In this document: positions 55,386-64,000 of the stretch, one piece after another
Position numbering within the stretch: position 1 is the first letter of the stretch
How the letters are laid out: the number at the start of each line of letters is the position of its first letter
Source: Ensifer sp. IC3342
Lineage (GTDB): Bacteria > Pseudomonadota > Alphaproteobacteria > Rhizobiales > Rhizobiaceae
Length of the DNA stretch: 64,000 nucleotides
Reading direction: 5' to 3'
Assembly (NCBI RefSeq): GCF_020193655.1
Contig: NZ_JADYVE010000001.1
Span: 1,178,001 to 1,242,000 of the forward strand
The notes under the pieces: generated by a model
What the model saw: the letters and a program-made list of their open reading frames with translations, nothing else
The model's database searches: none
What the model was told of the DNA's origin: nothing
Program-made: the position numbers and the translations under genes

Positions 55386-56015
55386 CTACGAACTCGCCAC
55401 CTTCGCGAGCAGTGGAAAACCGGCATAGTGCTGCGCGTGGCTGCCCTCGTGGTTGGCCATGCCCGGCTTCGTCAAGAGCCCGCGCGGCTCGGCATAGCTT
55501 CTGATGGTGCGACGCGGCCTCTCGTGCCACTGGATGTTGAAGGCCCAGAGCTTTGGAAAGAAGCAGAGCGAGGCATAAGGCAGGTGGTCGTGGATCCACC
55601 ACGCAAGGCTCTGCCAACCGCCGCCTTCACGCTCTCGATCCCAAACCCAGGGAATGACGATGCAGGCGGTTGCGCCCATGCATCCGTCGGCGTCGCGCAT
55701 GTCCCATATGTGGTCCGCCGCCGTCGCCGCATTGGTGGAGCAATTGAGCTTATTGGCGTTGCCAAAGGCATTGACCGCACGAGTGCGATAGGCGGAGCGG
55801 ATGTGGAGGCGACCGAAGGTCGCCTGCAACGGTTCAAGCAGTTCCTCGCACAGCTTGCTGCCCGCCTCGATGGCGAGATCCGGATCGTCCGGGATGTTCG
55901 GAATGCGATAAAAATCGGCAATCTCGGAATGCAGGAAGTCCCGCAGGAAGAAGTTTTGCGAGAGCCTGACGCGACCGAGATCCTCGATCGATTTCATCGA
56001 TCCGGGTTTCTTCAT
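55386..56015 (-). CDS. Hypothetical protein with an M15-peptidase-like region
   Basis: Encodes 209 residues. LSQNFFLRDFLHSEIADFYRI near residues 19-39 and LHIRSAYRTRAVNAFGNANKLNCS near 69-92 resemble the substrate-binding and early active-site region of M15-type (D-Ala-D-Ala carboxypeptidase/hedgehog-like) proteins. The later AADHIWDM could supply a ligand His and Asp, but the full zinc triad is not certain. No signal peptide. AAGGAGGAG gives a strong ribosome-binding site. Conserved in rhizobia as far as I can judge; function unknown. Confidence 0.7.
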   Translation of the reverse strand: MKKPGSMKSIEDLGRVRLSQNFFLRDFLHSEIADFYRIPNIPDDPDLAIEAGSKLCEELLEPLQATFGRLHIRSAYRTRAVNAFGNANKLNCSTNAATAADHIWDMRDADGCMGATACIVIPWVWDREREGGGWQSLAWWIHDHLPYASLCFFPKLWAFNIQWHERPRRTIRSYAEPRGLLTKPGMANHEGSHAQHYAGFPLLAKVASS

Positions 56016-56074
56016 GCTCTGCTCCTCCTTACGACGCCGCACATGCTGTAGCTCGCGAAACGCGCACTGTGCTC

Positions 56075-56173
56075 CTATAGCGCCGCGCGTCCTTTGAGAC
56101 GCGCAAAGGACGCTCTAGCGCTTTGAATTTCTGCATGTTTTCATCATCGACTTCGATTTAAGGAAACATGCAG
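56075..56173. repeat. RIME1-like intergenic element, full copy
   Basis: Runs from CTATAGCGCCGCGCGTCC through the first palindrome and GCTTTGAATTTCTGCATG to the second palindrome with CGATTTAAGGAAACATGCAG. It lies between the hypothetical gene and the convergently read SDR gene. Confidence 0.8.
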
Positions 56174-56193
56174 TGCCCTCGATGATTGCAAGG

Positions 56194-56964
56194 TCAGGTG
56201 CGGTTGATCGAGACGCCGCCATCGGCGAGCAAGGCCGCCCCGGTGACAAAGCTCGCGGCATCGGACGCGAGATAGAGCGCGGCTTCGGCGATCTCCTCGG
56301 GGCGCCCCATCCGTTTCAGCGCGTGCAGGCCTTCGATGAAGCTGCGTGTTTCCGGCGCCGCACCCGGCAGGTTCGCGTGGTTGGACGGCGTGTCGGTCCC
56401 ACCCGGCAGCAGCGCGTTGACGCGCACGCCCCGCGCGCCGAATTCGACCGCCAGCGACTGTGTGAGGCCGATAAGACCGGCCTTGCTCGCCGCATAGGCG
56501 GTGGTTCCGGGAAAGCCAGCGGTGTGCCCGACGAAACTCGACGTGAAGACCAGCGAGCCGCCCCCAAGGGCCACCATTGCCGGTATCTGATGCTTGGCTG
56601 CAAGGAAAGCGCTCGTCAGGTTCGTGTCCAGCGTTTCACGCCAGTCCTCGACGGTGAGCGATGGGAGTTCGCCCATCGCACCAACCGTTCCGGCATTGTT
56701 GAAGGCGATATCCAACCCACCGAAACGGCGGACCGCCAGATCGACCAGCGCCTCGTTCAGGGCCTCATCACGGATGTCGCCGGCGAGCATGGCGGCCCCG
56801 CCGCCCGCGTTCTCGATTTCCCGCGCGAGTTGCTCGAGTTCGCGCTCGCGCCGCGCGGTAATGACGAGCTTTGCGCCTTCACGGGCAAAAAGCGCGGCGG
56901 CGGCGCGGCCGATGCCTGAGCTTGCCCCGGTTATGATCGCGATCTTTCCTTCAAGTCTTGGCAT
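56194..56964 (-). CDS. Short-chain dehydrogenase/reductase
   Basis: Encodes 256 residues. AIITGASSGIGRAAAALFA near residues 9-27 is the cofactor-binding TGxxxGIG, LDIAFNNAGTVG the NNAG motif, and YAASKAGLIGLTQ near 156-168 the catalytic Tyr-x-x-x-Lys. Classical SDR with unknown substrate; the C-terminal LLADGGVSINRT is typical. AAAGGA precedes the ATG. The frame upstream lies in the gap before the DUF892 gene. A quinone reductase or sugar dehydrogenase role is possible. Confidence 0.91.
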   Translation of the reverse strand: MPRLEGKIAIITGASSGIGRAAAALFAREGAKLVITARRERELEQLAREIENAGGGAAMLAGDIRDEALNEALVDLAVRRFGGLDIAFNNAGTVGAMGELPSLTVEDWRETLDTNLTSAFLAAKHQIPAMVALGGGSLVFTSSFVGHTAGFPGTTAYAASKAGLIGLTQSLAVEFGARGVRVNALLPGGTDTPSNHANLPGAAPETRSFIEGLHALKRMGRPEEIAEAALYLASDAASFVTGAALLADGGVSINRT

Positions 56965-57172
56965 CACGGATTCCTTTCTCGATAGCGACAAAGGAATCCC
57001 AGATCCGTCGCCAAGCAGCCACCCGATTTCCGAGGCCGAGAGAAGACCGCTCCCTCCGGACATTCGATGTGAGGAGCACGGCTACGCGGCAAATTCGCCT
57101 GCCCGGAACAAACGCGGTTCGACAGTGTTTCGTTGGCGCTACCGCAAACACGATCCGAAAAGGACGCCGAAT

Positions 57173-57664
57173 ATGGCCAAGGAAAAGAACCTGAACGACC
57201 TGTTCCACGATACCCTGAAGGACATCTATTATGCCGAACGAAAGATCCTGAGGGCCTTGCCGAAGATGGCGCGCGGCGCGCAGGCACCGGAACTCAAGGC
57301 TGCTTTCGAGAAGCACCGGGAACAGACGGAAACCCATGTCGAGCGGCTGCAGCAGGTCTTCGACATGATCGGCAAACGCGCACAGGGCAAAACCTGTGAT
57401 GCGATCGAAGGCATTATTGCCGAAGGCGAGGAGATCATGGAGGAGTTCAAGGGCACTCCCGCACTTGACGCCGGGCTGATCTCCGCCGCGCAGTCCGTCG
57501 AGCATTACGAGATCGCTCGCTATGGCACCTTGAAGACCTGGGCGCAAACGATCGGCCTGAAGGACGCCGTATCGCTTCTCGAAAAGACGCTGAAAGAAGA
57601 ATTCGCGACCGACGAGAGCCTGACGAAACTGGCCATGGCCCAAGCGAACAAGAAGGCCGCATGA
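57173..57664 (+). CDS. DUF892 (YciE/YciF) ferritin-like protein
   Basis: Encodes 163 residues of helical bundle. NLNDLFHDTLKDIYYAERKI near residues 6-25 is the standard YciF opening, and the helix with EHYEIARYG near 109-117 supplies ExxH/Glu residues that bind a di-iron site. Family members are induced by stress in enterobacteria. AAGGA precedes the ATG. The long frame upstream is not protein-like. A hairpin after the stop may terminate both this gene and LysR. Confidence 0.9.
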   Translation: MAKEKNLNDLFHDTLKDIYYAERKILRALPKMARGAQAPELKAAFEKHREQTETHVERLQQVFDMIGKRAQGKTCDAIEGIIAEGEEIMEEFKGTPALDAGLISAAQSVEHYEIARYGTLKTWAQTIGLKDAVSLLEKTLKEEFATDESLTKLAMAQANKKAA

Positions 57665-57672
57665 TCTTTCGC

Positions 57673-57699
57673 GGCGGCCGGCGCAAGCCGCCGGTCGCC
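57673..57699. terminator. Stem-loop between convergent DUF892 and LysR genes
   Basis: GGCGGCCGGCG pairs with CGCCGGTCGCC (10 of 11) around a five-base loop. No U-tract, so bidirectional termination is only suggested by position. Confidence 0.45.
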
Positions 57700-57700
57700 G

Positions 57701-58591
57701 TCACTTCACGTGCCGGAAGAAATCTATCAAGGCCCTGAGCGCCGGGCGCATCTGGCGACGGCTAGGATAATAAAGATAGGGGCCAGCATAGGGCGCGCAC
57801 CAGTCTTCGAGCACACGCTCCAGTCTGCCGGCAGCGATGTATTCGGCCACGCGCGTTTCGAAGAGGTAGGCGAGGCCGGCTCCGCCGAGCGCCGCCTTGA
57901 TGATCGGCCGGTCCTCGCCGAGTATCAAAGGGCCAGCCACCGAGACGGTTATCTCCTCCCCCTCCTTCTCGAATTCCCAACGATAGAGCGTGCCGTTTGA
58001 AAAGCGCCGGCGAATGCAGCGATGCTCGGCGAGATCGCGCGGGTGAGCGGGTCTCCCGTGGCTTTCGAAGTAGGAAGGCGCGGCGACCACGGCGCTTGTC
58101 AGGTCCGGACCGACTTTCACAGCGATCATGTCGGCTTCCAGGCTCTCGCCGAGCCTGATGCCAGCGTCATAACCCTGTTCGACAATGTCGGTGAAGCCGT
58201 CCTCGTTGGCGATCTCCAGAACGATATCGGGATAGCGATCAAGAAAGGCGCCGAGACGGGGCGCAAGGATGAGATCGGCCGCAAAGCGGGGCGCGGTAAT
58301 GCGCAGATTTCCTGCCGGGCGCTCGCGTGCCTCGGCCGCGGCCTCGAGCGCATGGGCGATTTCGTCGAGTGCCGGGCGCAGCCGTTCGAGGAGCCGCCGC
58401 CCTTCTTCCGTCGGTGCGACGCTGCGCGTGGTGCGGGAGAGCAGCCGGACGCCGAGGCTCGCCTCGAGACTGCCGACAGCATGGCTGACAGCGGATGGAG
58501 CGACACCGAGTTCCTTTGCCGCGCCGCGGAAGCTGCCATGGGCGGCGACGGCGGAGAGGACGGCGAGTTGGGAAAGCTGCGTACGGTTCAT
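57701..58591 (-). CDS. LysR-family transcriptional regulator
   Basis: Encodes 296 residues. The N-terminal HTH is LAVLSAVAAHGSFRGAAKELGVAPSAVSHAVGSLEASLGVRLLSRTTR (about residues 9-56), and the C-terminal PBP2-like domain ends DFFRHVK. It is divergent from an aldo/keto reductase gene (183 bp between starts), which it probably controls. A longer 699-residue frame on this strand joins it to antisense sequence of that reductase and is not real. Confidence 0.92.
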   Translation of the reverse strand: MNRTQLSQLAVLSAVAAHGSFRGAAKELGVAPSAVSHAVGSLEASLGVRLLSRTTRSVAPTEEGRRLLERLRPALDEIAHALEAAAEARERPAGNLRITAPRFAADLILAPRLGAFLDRYPDIVLEIANEDGFTDIVEQGYDAGIRLGESLEADMIAVKVGPDLTSAVVAAPSYFESHGRPAHPRDLAEHRCIRRRFSNGTLYRWEFEKEGEEITVSVAGPLILGEDRPIIKAALGGAGLAYLFETRVAEYIAAGRLERVLEDWCAPYAGPYLYYPSRRQMRPALRALIDFFRHVK

Positions 58592-58774
58592 TGATCTAAA
58601 TAATAGAACAACCCGTGAGAATTGACAGAGATTTTCAGCCGCGGATGGCGGCCCTATCTTCCTCTTGCCATCGAACCGGACCCTGCGGGCACCACGGCCG
58701 TCCGCTTCTTTCGACGCCAGCCGCACGCCGCCTCCCCGCGCGGCAGCCTGTGTCCAAGCCTGAAAGGACTTCAC

Positions 58775-59770
<996 letters not shown>

Positions 59771-59806
59771 GACGCATTCTTCTCCCGGACGTTCTGGCAT
59801 TCAGGA

Positions 59807-59831
59807 GGCATCGCATTTCGCCTGCGATGCC
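59807..59831 (+). terminator. Stem-loop after the second aldo/keto reductase gene
   Basis: GGCATCGCA pairs perfectly with TGCGATGCC around a seven-base loop, but no T-tract follows. Weak evidence for termination. Confidence 0.35.
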
Positions 59832-59851
59832 CTACCTATAGTGCAGCCAGC

Positions 59852-59955
59852 CTACAGCGCCGCGCGTCCAATCGGACGCGCTAAGCTCGCTGTCGCACTT
59901 TGAAGTGCTGCATGATTTCGTCCTTAAATCGATGCCGATTTAAGGAATCATGCAG
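59852..59955. repeat. RIME1-like intergenic element, full copy next to the NTF2 gene
   Basis: Begins CTACAGCGCCGCGCGTCC and ends with GATTTAAGGAATCATGCAG. The element's end is followed at once by the GGAGGATGAGGA ribosome-binding site of the NTF2-like gene, so it sits in that gene's 5' leader. Confidence 0.8.
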
Positions 59956-59974
59956 GAAAGAAGGAGGATGAGGA

Positions 59975-60334
59975 ATGTCCGAAGAGCAGGCGATCAGCGC
60001 AGTGGTCCATCTCTACGTCGACGGCATGGCCTTCGCCAACGAGGCGGCGCTGCGCAAGGCCTTTCACCCGAACGCCTCGATCGTCGGTAATTATGAGGGG
60101 GCCATTGAGTGGCTGACCCGCGACGCCTTCATTGCAGCGATCCTGAAGGAAGGCTCGGCACCACCGGAAAGACAGCCTCTCATGGACGTGGAGATGATCC
60201 AAATCACCGGCGACGCGGCGAGCGTGAAGGTCGTCGATGAATTCGCCGGCTCACGCTATACGGATTACCTGTCGCTGCTGAAAGTCGAAGGACGGTGGCT
60301 GATCGTCAACAAGGTCTGGCACGTCCATTCATGA
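59975..60334 (+). CDS. NTF2-like (SnoaL/lumazine-binding) protein
   Basis: Encodes 119 residues of the cone-shaped NTF2-like fold: ISAVVHLYVDGMAFANEAALRKAFHPNASIVGNYEG near residues 7-42 matches the putative lumazine-binding subgroup. The function is not known; relatives are small enzymes or binding proteins. GGAGGATGAGGA gives a strong ribosome-binding site. It overlaps the frameshifted VOC gene by four bases (ATGA). Confidence 0.87.
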   Translation: MSEEQAISAVVHLYVDGMAFANEAALRKAFHPNASIVGNYEGAIEWLTRDAFIAAILKEGSAPPERQPLMDVEMIQITGDAASVKVVDEFAGSRYTDYLSLLKVEGRWLIVNKVWHVHS

Positions 60335-60728
60335 GTGCTTGTGCCGACGAGCCAATGTCGGCAGGCGGCACAGTGATCGGGATTGATCACGTGCAACTCG
60401 CGATGCCGGAGGGTGGTGAAGCCGAGGCTCGCCGTTTCTATGCCGGCCTTCTCGGCATTCCGGAGGTGCCGAAACCACCAACCTTTCCGCGCGCGGCGGC
60501 TGCTGGTTCGAGCGTCCCGGACTCAAAGTCCACCTCGGTGTCGAGAAGGACTTCTCACCCGCCCGCAAGGCGCACCCTGCGTTTATCGTCGATGATCTTT
60601 TCGCGCTGATCGTGCGGCTCGAGGCGGCTGGATTTCAAGCAACGGAGGACGAGCCGCTTGCGGGATTCGTCCGCCGGTATGTCAGCGATCCGTTCGGCAA
60701 CCGGATAGAGTTGATGCAGGTCCTGTAG
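60331..60728 (+). pseudogene. VOC/glyoxalase-family gene broken by a single-base frameshift
   Basis: The frame from ATG 60331 reads GIDHVQLAMPEGGEAEARRFYAGLLGIPEVPKPP as in VOC-fold proteins, then loses the family pattern near 60480. Shifting one base restores it: GGCWFERPGLKVHLGVEKDF and SDPFGNRIELMQVL to the stop at 60726-60728. Adding one A in CCAACC at about 60480-60484 gives the expected PPNLSARGGCWFE. Either a true one-base deletion or a sequencing error. If intact, it would be a metal-dependent VOC enzyme or binding protein of unknown substrate, coupled to the NTF2-like gene. Confidence 0.85.
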
Positions 60729-60775
60729 CGCTAAGCGAAGGCATCGCGTTTGTCCCCGCAGAAAGCGTCGCGTTC

Positions 60776-60888
60776 TGCCCCTCACCCTAGCCCTCTCCCC
60801 ACTTGCGGGTAGAGGGGACTGAGTGGGCGCAGCGAGTCCTTCTCCCCGTCAAAACGGGGAGAAGGTGGCCGGCAGGCCGGATGAGCGG
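60776..60888. repeat. Mosaic palindromic element, intergenic copy C
   Basis: Starts TGCCCCTCACCCTAG, contains CTTCTCCCCGTCAAAACGGGG and the GGCCGGCAGGCCGGATGAG module. It lies between the VOC pseudogene and the 3' end of convergent pheT, a position where it may terminate transcription. Confidence 0.75.
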
Positions 60889-60946
60889 CGATGACAGGCA
60901 AGACCATGCGGTCTCGTCATCCCTCAAGGCGCCAGAACTCGTCGCA

Positions 60947-63373
60947 TCAAGCGCGGAGCACGCCGCCGGTGCTCTTCGCCACGTTGGCAATGATCTTCGA
61001 AGTCAGCGCCTCGAAATCCTCGTCGGTTAACGTACGTTCCACCGGCTGGATCGTCACCTCGATCGCCACCGACTTCTTGCCCTCGCCAAGGGCGGCCCCC
61101 TCGAACAGGTCGAAGACGTTGACGCCGGTCACCAGCTTGCGGTCGGCGCCGGATGCGGCCCTCAGGATCGCAGCCGCCTCGACCGTCTTGTCGACGACGA
61201 AGGCGAAATCGCGCTTGACCGCCTGGAACGGCGAAAGCTCCAGCGCCGGCTTGGTGCGCGTTGCCTTTTTCTTCGGCTCGGGCATGGCGTCGATATAGAT
61301 CTCGAAACCGCAAAGCGCGCCCGATACGTCGAGGGCATCGAGCGTCTTCGGGTGAAACTCGCCGAAGCTGCCGAGGATGATCTTCGGACCGAGCTTGATC
61401 GTGCCGGAGCGGCCGGGGTGATACCAGGCCGGACCACCGGCCTCGAACTGGACATTGCCCATCGGCACGCCGCACGCCTCGAGCACGGCGATGGCATCAG
61501 CCTTGGCGTCGAAGACATCGACCGGTTTGCCGCCGCCCTTCGCCGCATTCGACCAGAGCCGCCCGGCGCCGTTCAGCGACGCCGTACCGCGGCGGACGCC
61601 GCCAGCAACGCGGCGCTGGCCTTCCGGCGTATCCCCTTCATAGGTGCCGGAAACCTCGAAGATGGCGACGTCACCATAGCCCTTGTCAGCATTGCGCTGC
61701 GCTGCGGTCAAGAGTCCCGGCAGCAGCGAGGGCCGCATGTCGGACATGTCGGCTGCGATCGGGTTGGCGAGTTTCAGCGCTGGCTGGCCGCCGCCGAAGA
61801 GCTTCGCCTGCTCCTCCGAGATGAAAGACCAGGTGACGGCTTCGAGCATGCCGCGGCTTGCGAGCGCGCGCTTGGCCTGGCGCGTGCGGATCTGCAGCGT
61901 CGTCAAGATCTTGCCGTTAACGACGTTGTGGCTTTCAAGCGGCGCCGCAACGATGTTGTCGACGCCGTGAATGCGCATGACTTCCTCGACGAGATCCGCC
62001 TTGCCGTCCACGTCCGGGCGCCAGGAGGGCACGCTAACGCGGAAGCGCTCGCCGGACCCTTCGACGCCGAAGCCGAGCTTCGTCAGGATCGAAACACTTT
62101 CTTCGGTGGAAACCTCGAGGCCGGTCAGGCGCTTGACCTCCGAGACCGGGAAATCGACCACCTTGGGCGCATGCCCCTCATAACCGACCACATTCAGCTT
62201 GGCCGCCGTTCCACCGCAGAGTTCCAGCACCAGTTCCGTGGCCCGCTCCAGGCCTGGCACCATGTATTCCGGATCGACGCCGCGCTCGAAACGATAGCGC
62301 GCATCGGTGATGATGCCGAGGGTGCGGCCGGTCTTGGCGATGTTCATCGGATCCCAGAGAGCGGATTCGATCAGCACGTCGGTCGTGTTCTCGTCGCAGC
62401 CGGAGTGCTCGCCGCCCATGATGCCGCCGATCGACTCGATCCCGTCCTCGTCCGCAATTACCACATTGGCCGGCGACAGCGTGTATTCGCGCGTGTCGAG
62501 CGCGAGCACCTTCTCGCCGTCCTTAGCCCGGCGAACTGTGAGGTTGCCGGTGACCTTGGCGGCATCGAAGACGTGCAGCGGCCGGCCTTGATCGAAGGTC
62601 AGGTAGTTGGTGATATCGACCAGCGCGTTGATCGGCCTCAGACCGATGGCGTTCAACCGCTGGCGCATCCAGGCCGGGCTCGGGCCATTCTTGACGCCGC
62701 GCACAAGGCGGAGCGCGAAGCCGGGGCAGAGATGCTTGTCCTCGGCGAGATCGAGTCTCACCTTGACTGGCGTTTCGCCTTCGACCGCGAAGGACGGTGC
62801 CGGTTGCGTTTTCAATCTGCCGAGACCAGAGGCGGCGAGGTCGCGCGCGATGCCGTGGACGCTGGTGCAATCCGGCCGGTTCGGTGTCAGGTTGATCTCG
62901 ATGACCGGATCGTCGAGCCCGGCGTAAGCCGCATAGCTCGTGCCAACGGGAGCATCCTCCGGCAGATCGATGATGCCGGTGTGGTCGTCGGAAATCTCCA
63001 ATTCCTTTTCCGAGCACATCATGCCGCGGCTTTCGACGCCGCGGATATTGCCGACCGAAAGCGTGACATCGATGCCGGGCACGTAGGTGCCGGGAGCCGC
63101 GAAGGCGCCGATAAGGCCCTTGCGCGCGTTCGGTGCGCCGCAGACGACCTGAACTGGCTGGCCGTTGCCGGTATCGACCATCAGCACCTTCAGCTTGTCG
63201 GCGTTCGGGTGCTGCTCGGCGGAGACGACTTTGGCTATGACGAAGGGCTTGAACGCCGCCTTGTCGTCGACATCCTCGACTTCCAGCCCGATCATCGTCA
63301 GGCGCGCGCAGATTTCCTCGAACGAGGCGTCGGTTTCCAGATGGTCCTTCAGCCAGGAAAGCGTGAATTTCAT
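60947..63373 (-). CDS. pheT: Phenylalanyl-tRNA synthetase beta subunit
   Basis: Encodes 808 residues, the usual length. It starts [21 protein letters not shown], then the EMAP/tRNA-binding domain ([38 protein letters not shown], about residues 48-85), the B3/B4 editing domains in the middle, and the C-terminal anticodon-binding domain ([27 protein letters not shown]). With PheS it charges tRNA-Phe. The ASCH gene and pheS lie upstream on the same strand. Confidence 0.97.
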   Translation of the reverse strand: MKFTLSWLKDHLETDASFEEICARLTMIGLEVEDVDDKAAFKPFVIAKVVSAEQHPNADKLKVLMVDTGNGQPVQVVCGAPNARKGLIGAFAAPGTYVPGIDVTLSVGNIRGVESRGMMCSEKELEISDDHTGIIDLPEDAPVGTSYAAYAGLDDPVIEINLTPNRPDCTSVHGIARDLAASGLGRLKTQPAPSFAVEGETPVKVRLDLAEDKHLCPGFALRLVRGVKNGPSPAWMRQRLNAIGLRPINALVDITNYLTFDQGRPLHVFDAAKVTGNLTVRRAKDGEKVLALDTREYTLSPANVVIADEDGIESIGGIMGGEHSGCDENTTDVLIESALWDPMNIAKTGRTLGIITDARYRFERGVDPEYMVPGLERATELVLELCGGTAAKLNVVGYEGHAPKVVDFPVSEVKRLTGLEVSTEESVSILTKLGFGVEGSGERFRVSVPSWRPDVDGKADLVEEVMRIHGVDNIVAAPLESHNVVNGKILTTLQIRTRQAKRALASRGMLEAVTWSFISEEQAKLFGGGQPALKLANPIAADMSDMRPSLLPGLLTAAQRNADKGYGDVAIFEVSGTYEGDTPEGQRRVAGGVRRGTASLNGAGRLWSNAAKGGGKPVDVFDAKADAIAVLEACGVPMGNVQFEAGGPAWYHPGRSGTIKLGPKIILGSFGEFHPKTLDALDVSGALCGFEIYIDAMPEPKKKATRTKPALELSPFQAVKRDFAFVVDKTVEAAAILRAASGADRKLVTGVNVFDLFEGAALGEGKKSVAIEVTIQPVERTLTDEDFEALTSKIIANVAKSTGGVLRA

Positions 63374-63397
63374 GATTTCACCTGTGTCTCAAACTAG

Positions 63398-63811
63398 TCA
63401 GCGTTGCAGCACTTCGATGACGCGGAACCGCTCGCAAACGAGCTCCATGTCGGGCGCGAAACCGCCGTTCCGGCGAAAATAACGCTCGTGCTCTTCGCGC
63501 CATTCCTCAAGCGTACGAGATCCTTCTCCTTCGTCGAAAGCGAAGGCGGCATCCACCTCGTCGAAGCGGCGAAATGCCACCTCGGTCGTTTCGATCACCA
63601 CGGCAGGCCGACCGGCACCGTCGAGCACGACGTCGCGCCTGCCAACCGCAGGCAGCGGCTCCTTCCCATCGCCGAAGTCGCGTCGTGCGCCACAGGTTGC
63701 CGTCTTTTTGCCCTGGACGACGAGCACCAGAAGCTCGTCGGCAAGAGCCGGCGAGTCCCCGAAGGAAAAGGTCACGGCGTCCCCGTAGGCTTCCGGCAGC
63801 GGAGCGGTCAC
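63398..63811 (-). CDS. ASCH-domain protein between pheS and pheT
   Basis: Encodes 137 residues from a GTG start that overlaps the pheS stop (GTGA). The beta-barrel ASCH pattern is seen in [21 protein letters not shown] (about residues 24-44) and [46 protein letters not shown] proteins bind or process RNA in related folds; function unknown here. Its coupling to pheS and 24-bp gap to pheT suggests it is made with the synthetase. Confidence 0.88.
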   Translation of the reverse strand: MTAPLPEAYGDAVTFSFGDSPALADELLVLVVQGKKTATCGARRDFGDGKEPLPAVGRRDVVLDGAGRPAVVIETTEVAFRRFDEVDAAFAFDEGEGSRTLEEWREEHERYFRRNGGFAPDMELVCERFRVIEVLQR

Positions 63812-64000
63812 GAGGAGAGGCCTCCGAAAAGCGTCGGCATGTCGAGCGGACGGAAGCCGTAATGCGTCATCCAGCGGACGTCGGCGTTGAAGAAGTCACG
63901 CAGGTCCGGCATGCCGTATTTCAGCATGGCGATGCGGTCGAGGCCCAGACCCCAGGCAAAGCCCTGATACTCGTCCGGATCGAGACCGCCGGCGCGCAGC
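63808..64000 (-). CDS. pheS: Phenylalanyl-tRNA synthetase alpha subunit, 3' end
   Basis: Only the last 63 codons are in the window. The C-terminal sequence [20 protein letters not shown] holds the class II motif 3 region (GLGLDR) and ends [12 protein letters not shown]. The rest of the gene lies beyond 64000. The stop overlaps the GTG start of the ASCH gene. Confidence 0.93.
   Translation of the reverse strand, partial: LRAGGLDPDEYQGFAWGLGLDRIAMLKYGMPDLRDFFNADVRWMTHYGFRPLDMPTLFGGLSS

Noticed and set aside
61352-63397. A 681-residue open frame on the forward strand across pheT
   Set aside because: It is antisense to pheT, rich in Arg, His and Asp, with no recognisable domain.

Overview
The window looks like a piece of alphaproteobacterial (Rhizobiales) chromosome, most likely Sinorhizobium/Ensifer. 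The reasons are the high GC content, the gene content (a phospholipid N-methyltransferase of the sinorhizobial PmtA type, a TatA-like aromatic aminotransferase, an NDUFA9-like protein, a ugpBAEC operon), and several families of short palindromic intergenic repeats typical of rhizobia, including RIME-like elements. No rRNA, tRNA, CRISPR array, IS element, phage or plasmid replication gene was recognised. Genes are dense; only one gap exceeds 300 bp. Species assignment is inference.

Layout. 1-5.8 kb: the 3' end of an EamA transporter, a NIPSNAP protein, a ChaC-like enzyme, two LysE exporters, cysK, and a PLP dehydratase divergent from an ArsR regulator. 6-15 kb: yifB/comM, the ugpBAEC glycerol-3-phosphate importer, yraN-rsmI and dnaN. 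15-25 kb: pmtA, a histidine phosphatase, pyrF, a DUF1330 protein, an NDUFA9-like protein, a 53-residue secreted peptide missed by ordinary length cut-offs, uppP, GST, queG, an epimerase, an RlpA-like protein and an RsmB-type RNA methyltransferase. 25-32 kb: an iron-type cluster (imelysin, di-haem oxidoreductase, second imelysin, then corA, then a Tat-exported DUF1513 protein) with an Irr-box-like sequence in front.

32-47 kb: housekeeping and small-molecule genes (thioesterase, MTA/SAH nucleosidase, guaA, 2H phosphoesterase, AstE/ASPA-like enzyme, Lrp regulator divergent from the aminotransferase, YitT, ArsC-like protein, YbaK, MarR/GST pair, M29 aminopeptidase, EamA/MarR pair, xseA). 47.8-52.1 kb: a GT-C-like membrane protein divergent from a GT2 synthase, a methyltransferase and a small EmrE-like membrane protein. 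Together they look like a lipid-linked sugar modification module and are the best candidate in the window for an undescribed system. 52-60.7 kb: regulators and oxidoreductases separated by RIME-like repeats, then an NTF2-like gene with a frameshifted glyoxalase-family gene. The window ends in the reverse-strand order pheS (partial), ASCH-domain gene, pheT.

The clearest oddities are a roughly 200-bp palindromic repeat element sitting in frame inside the di-haem oxidoreductase gene, the single-base frameshift in the VOC gene, the ASCH gene between pheS and pheT, and well-formed tandem operators at two MarR-controlled divergent promoters.
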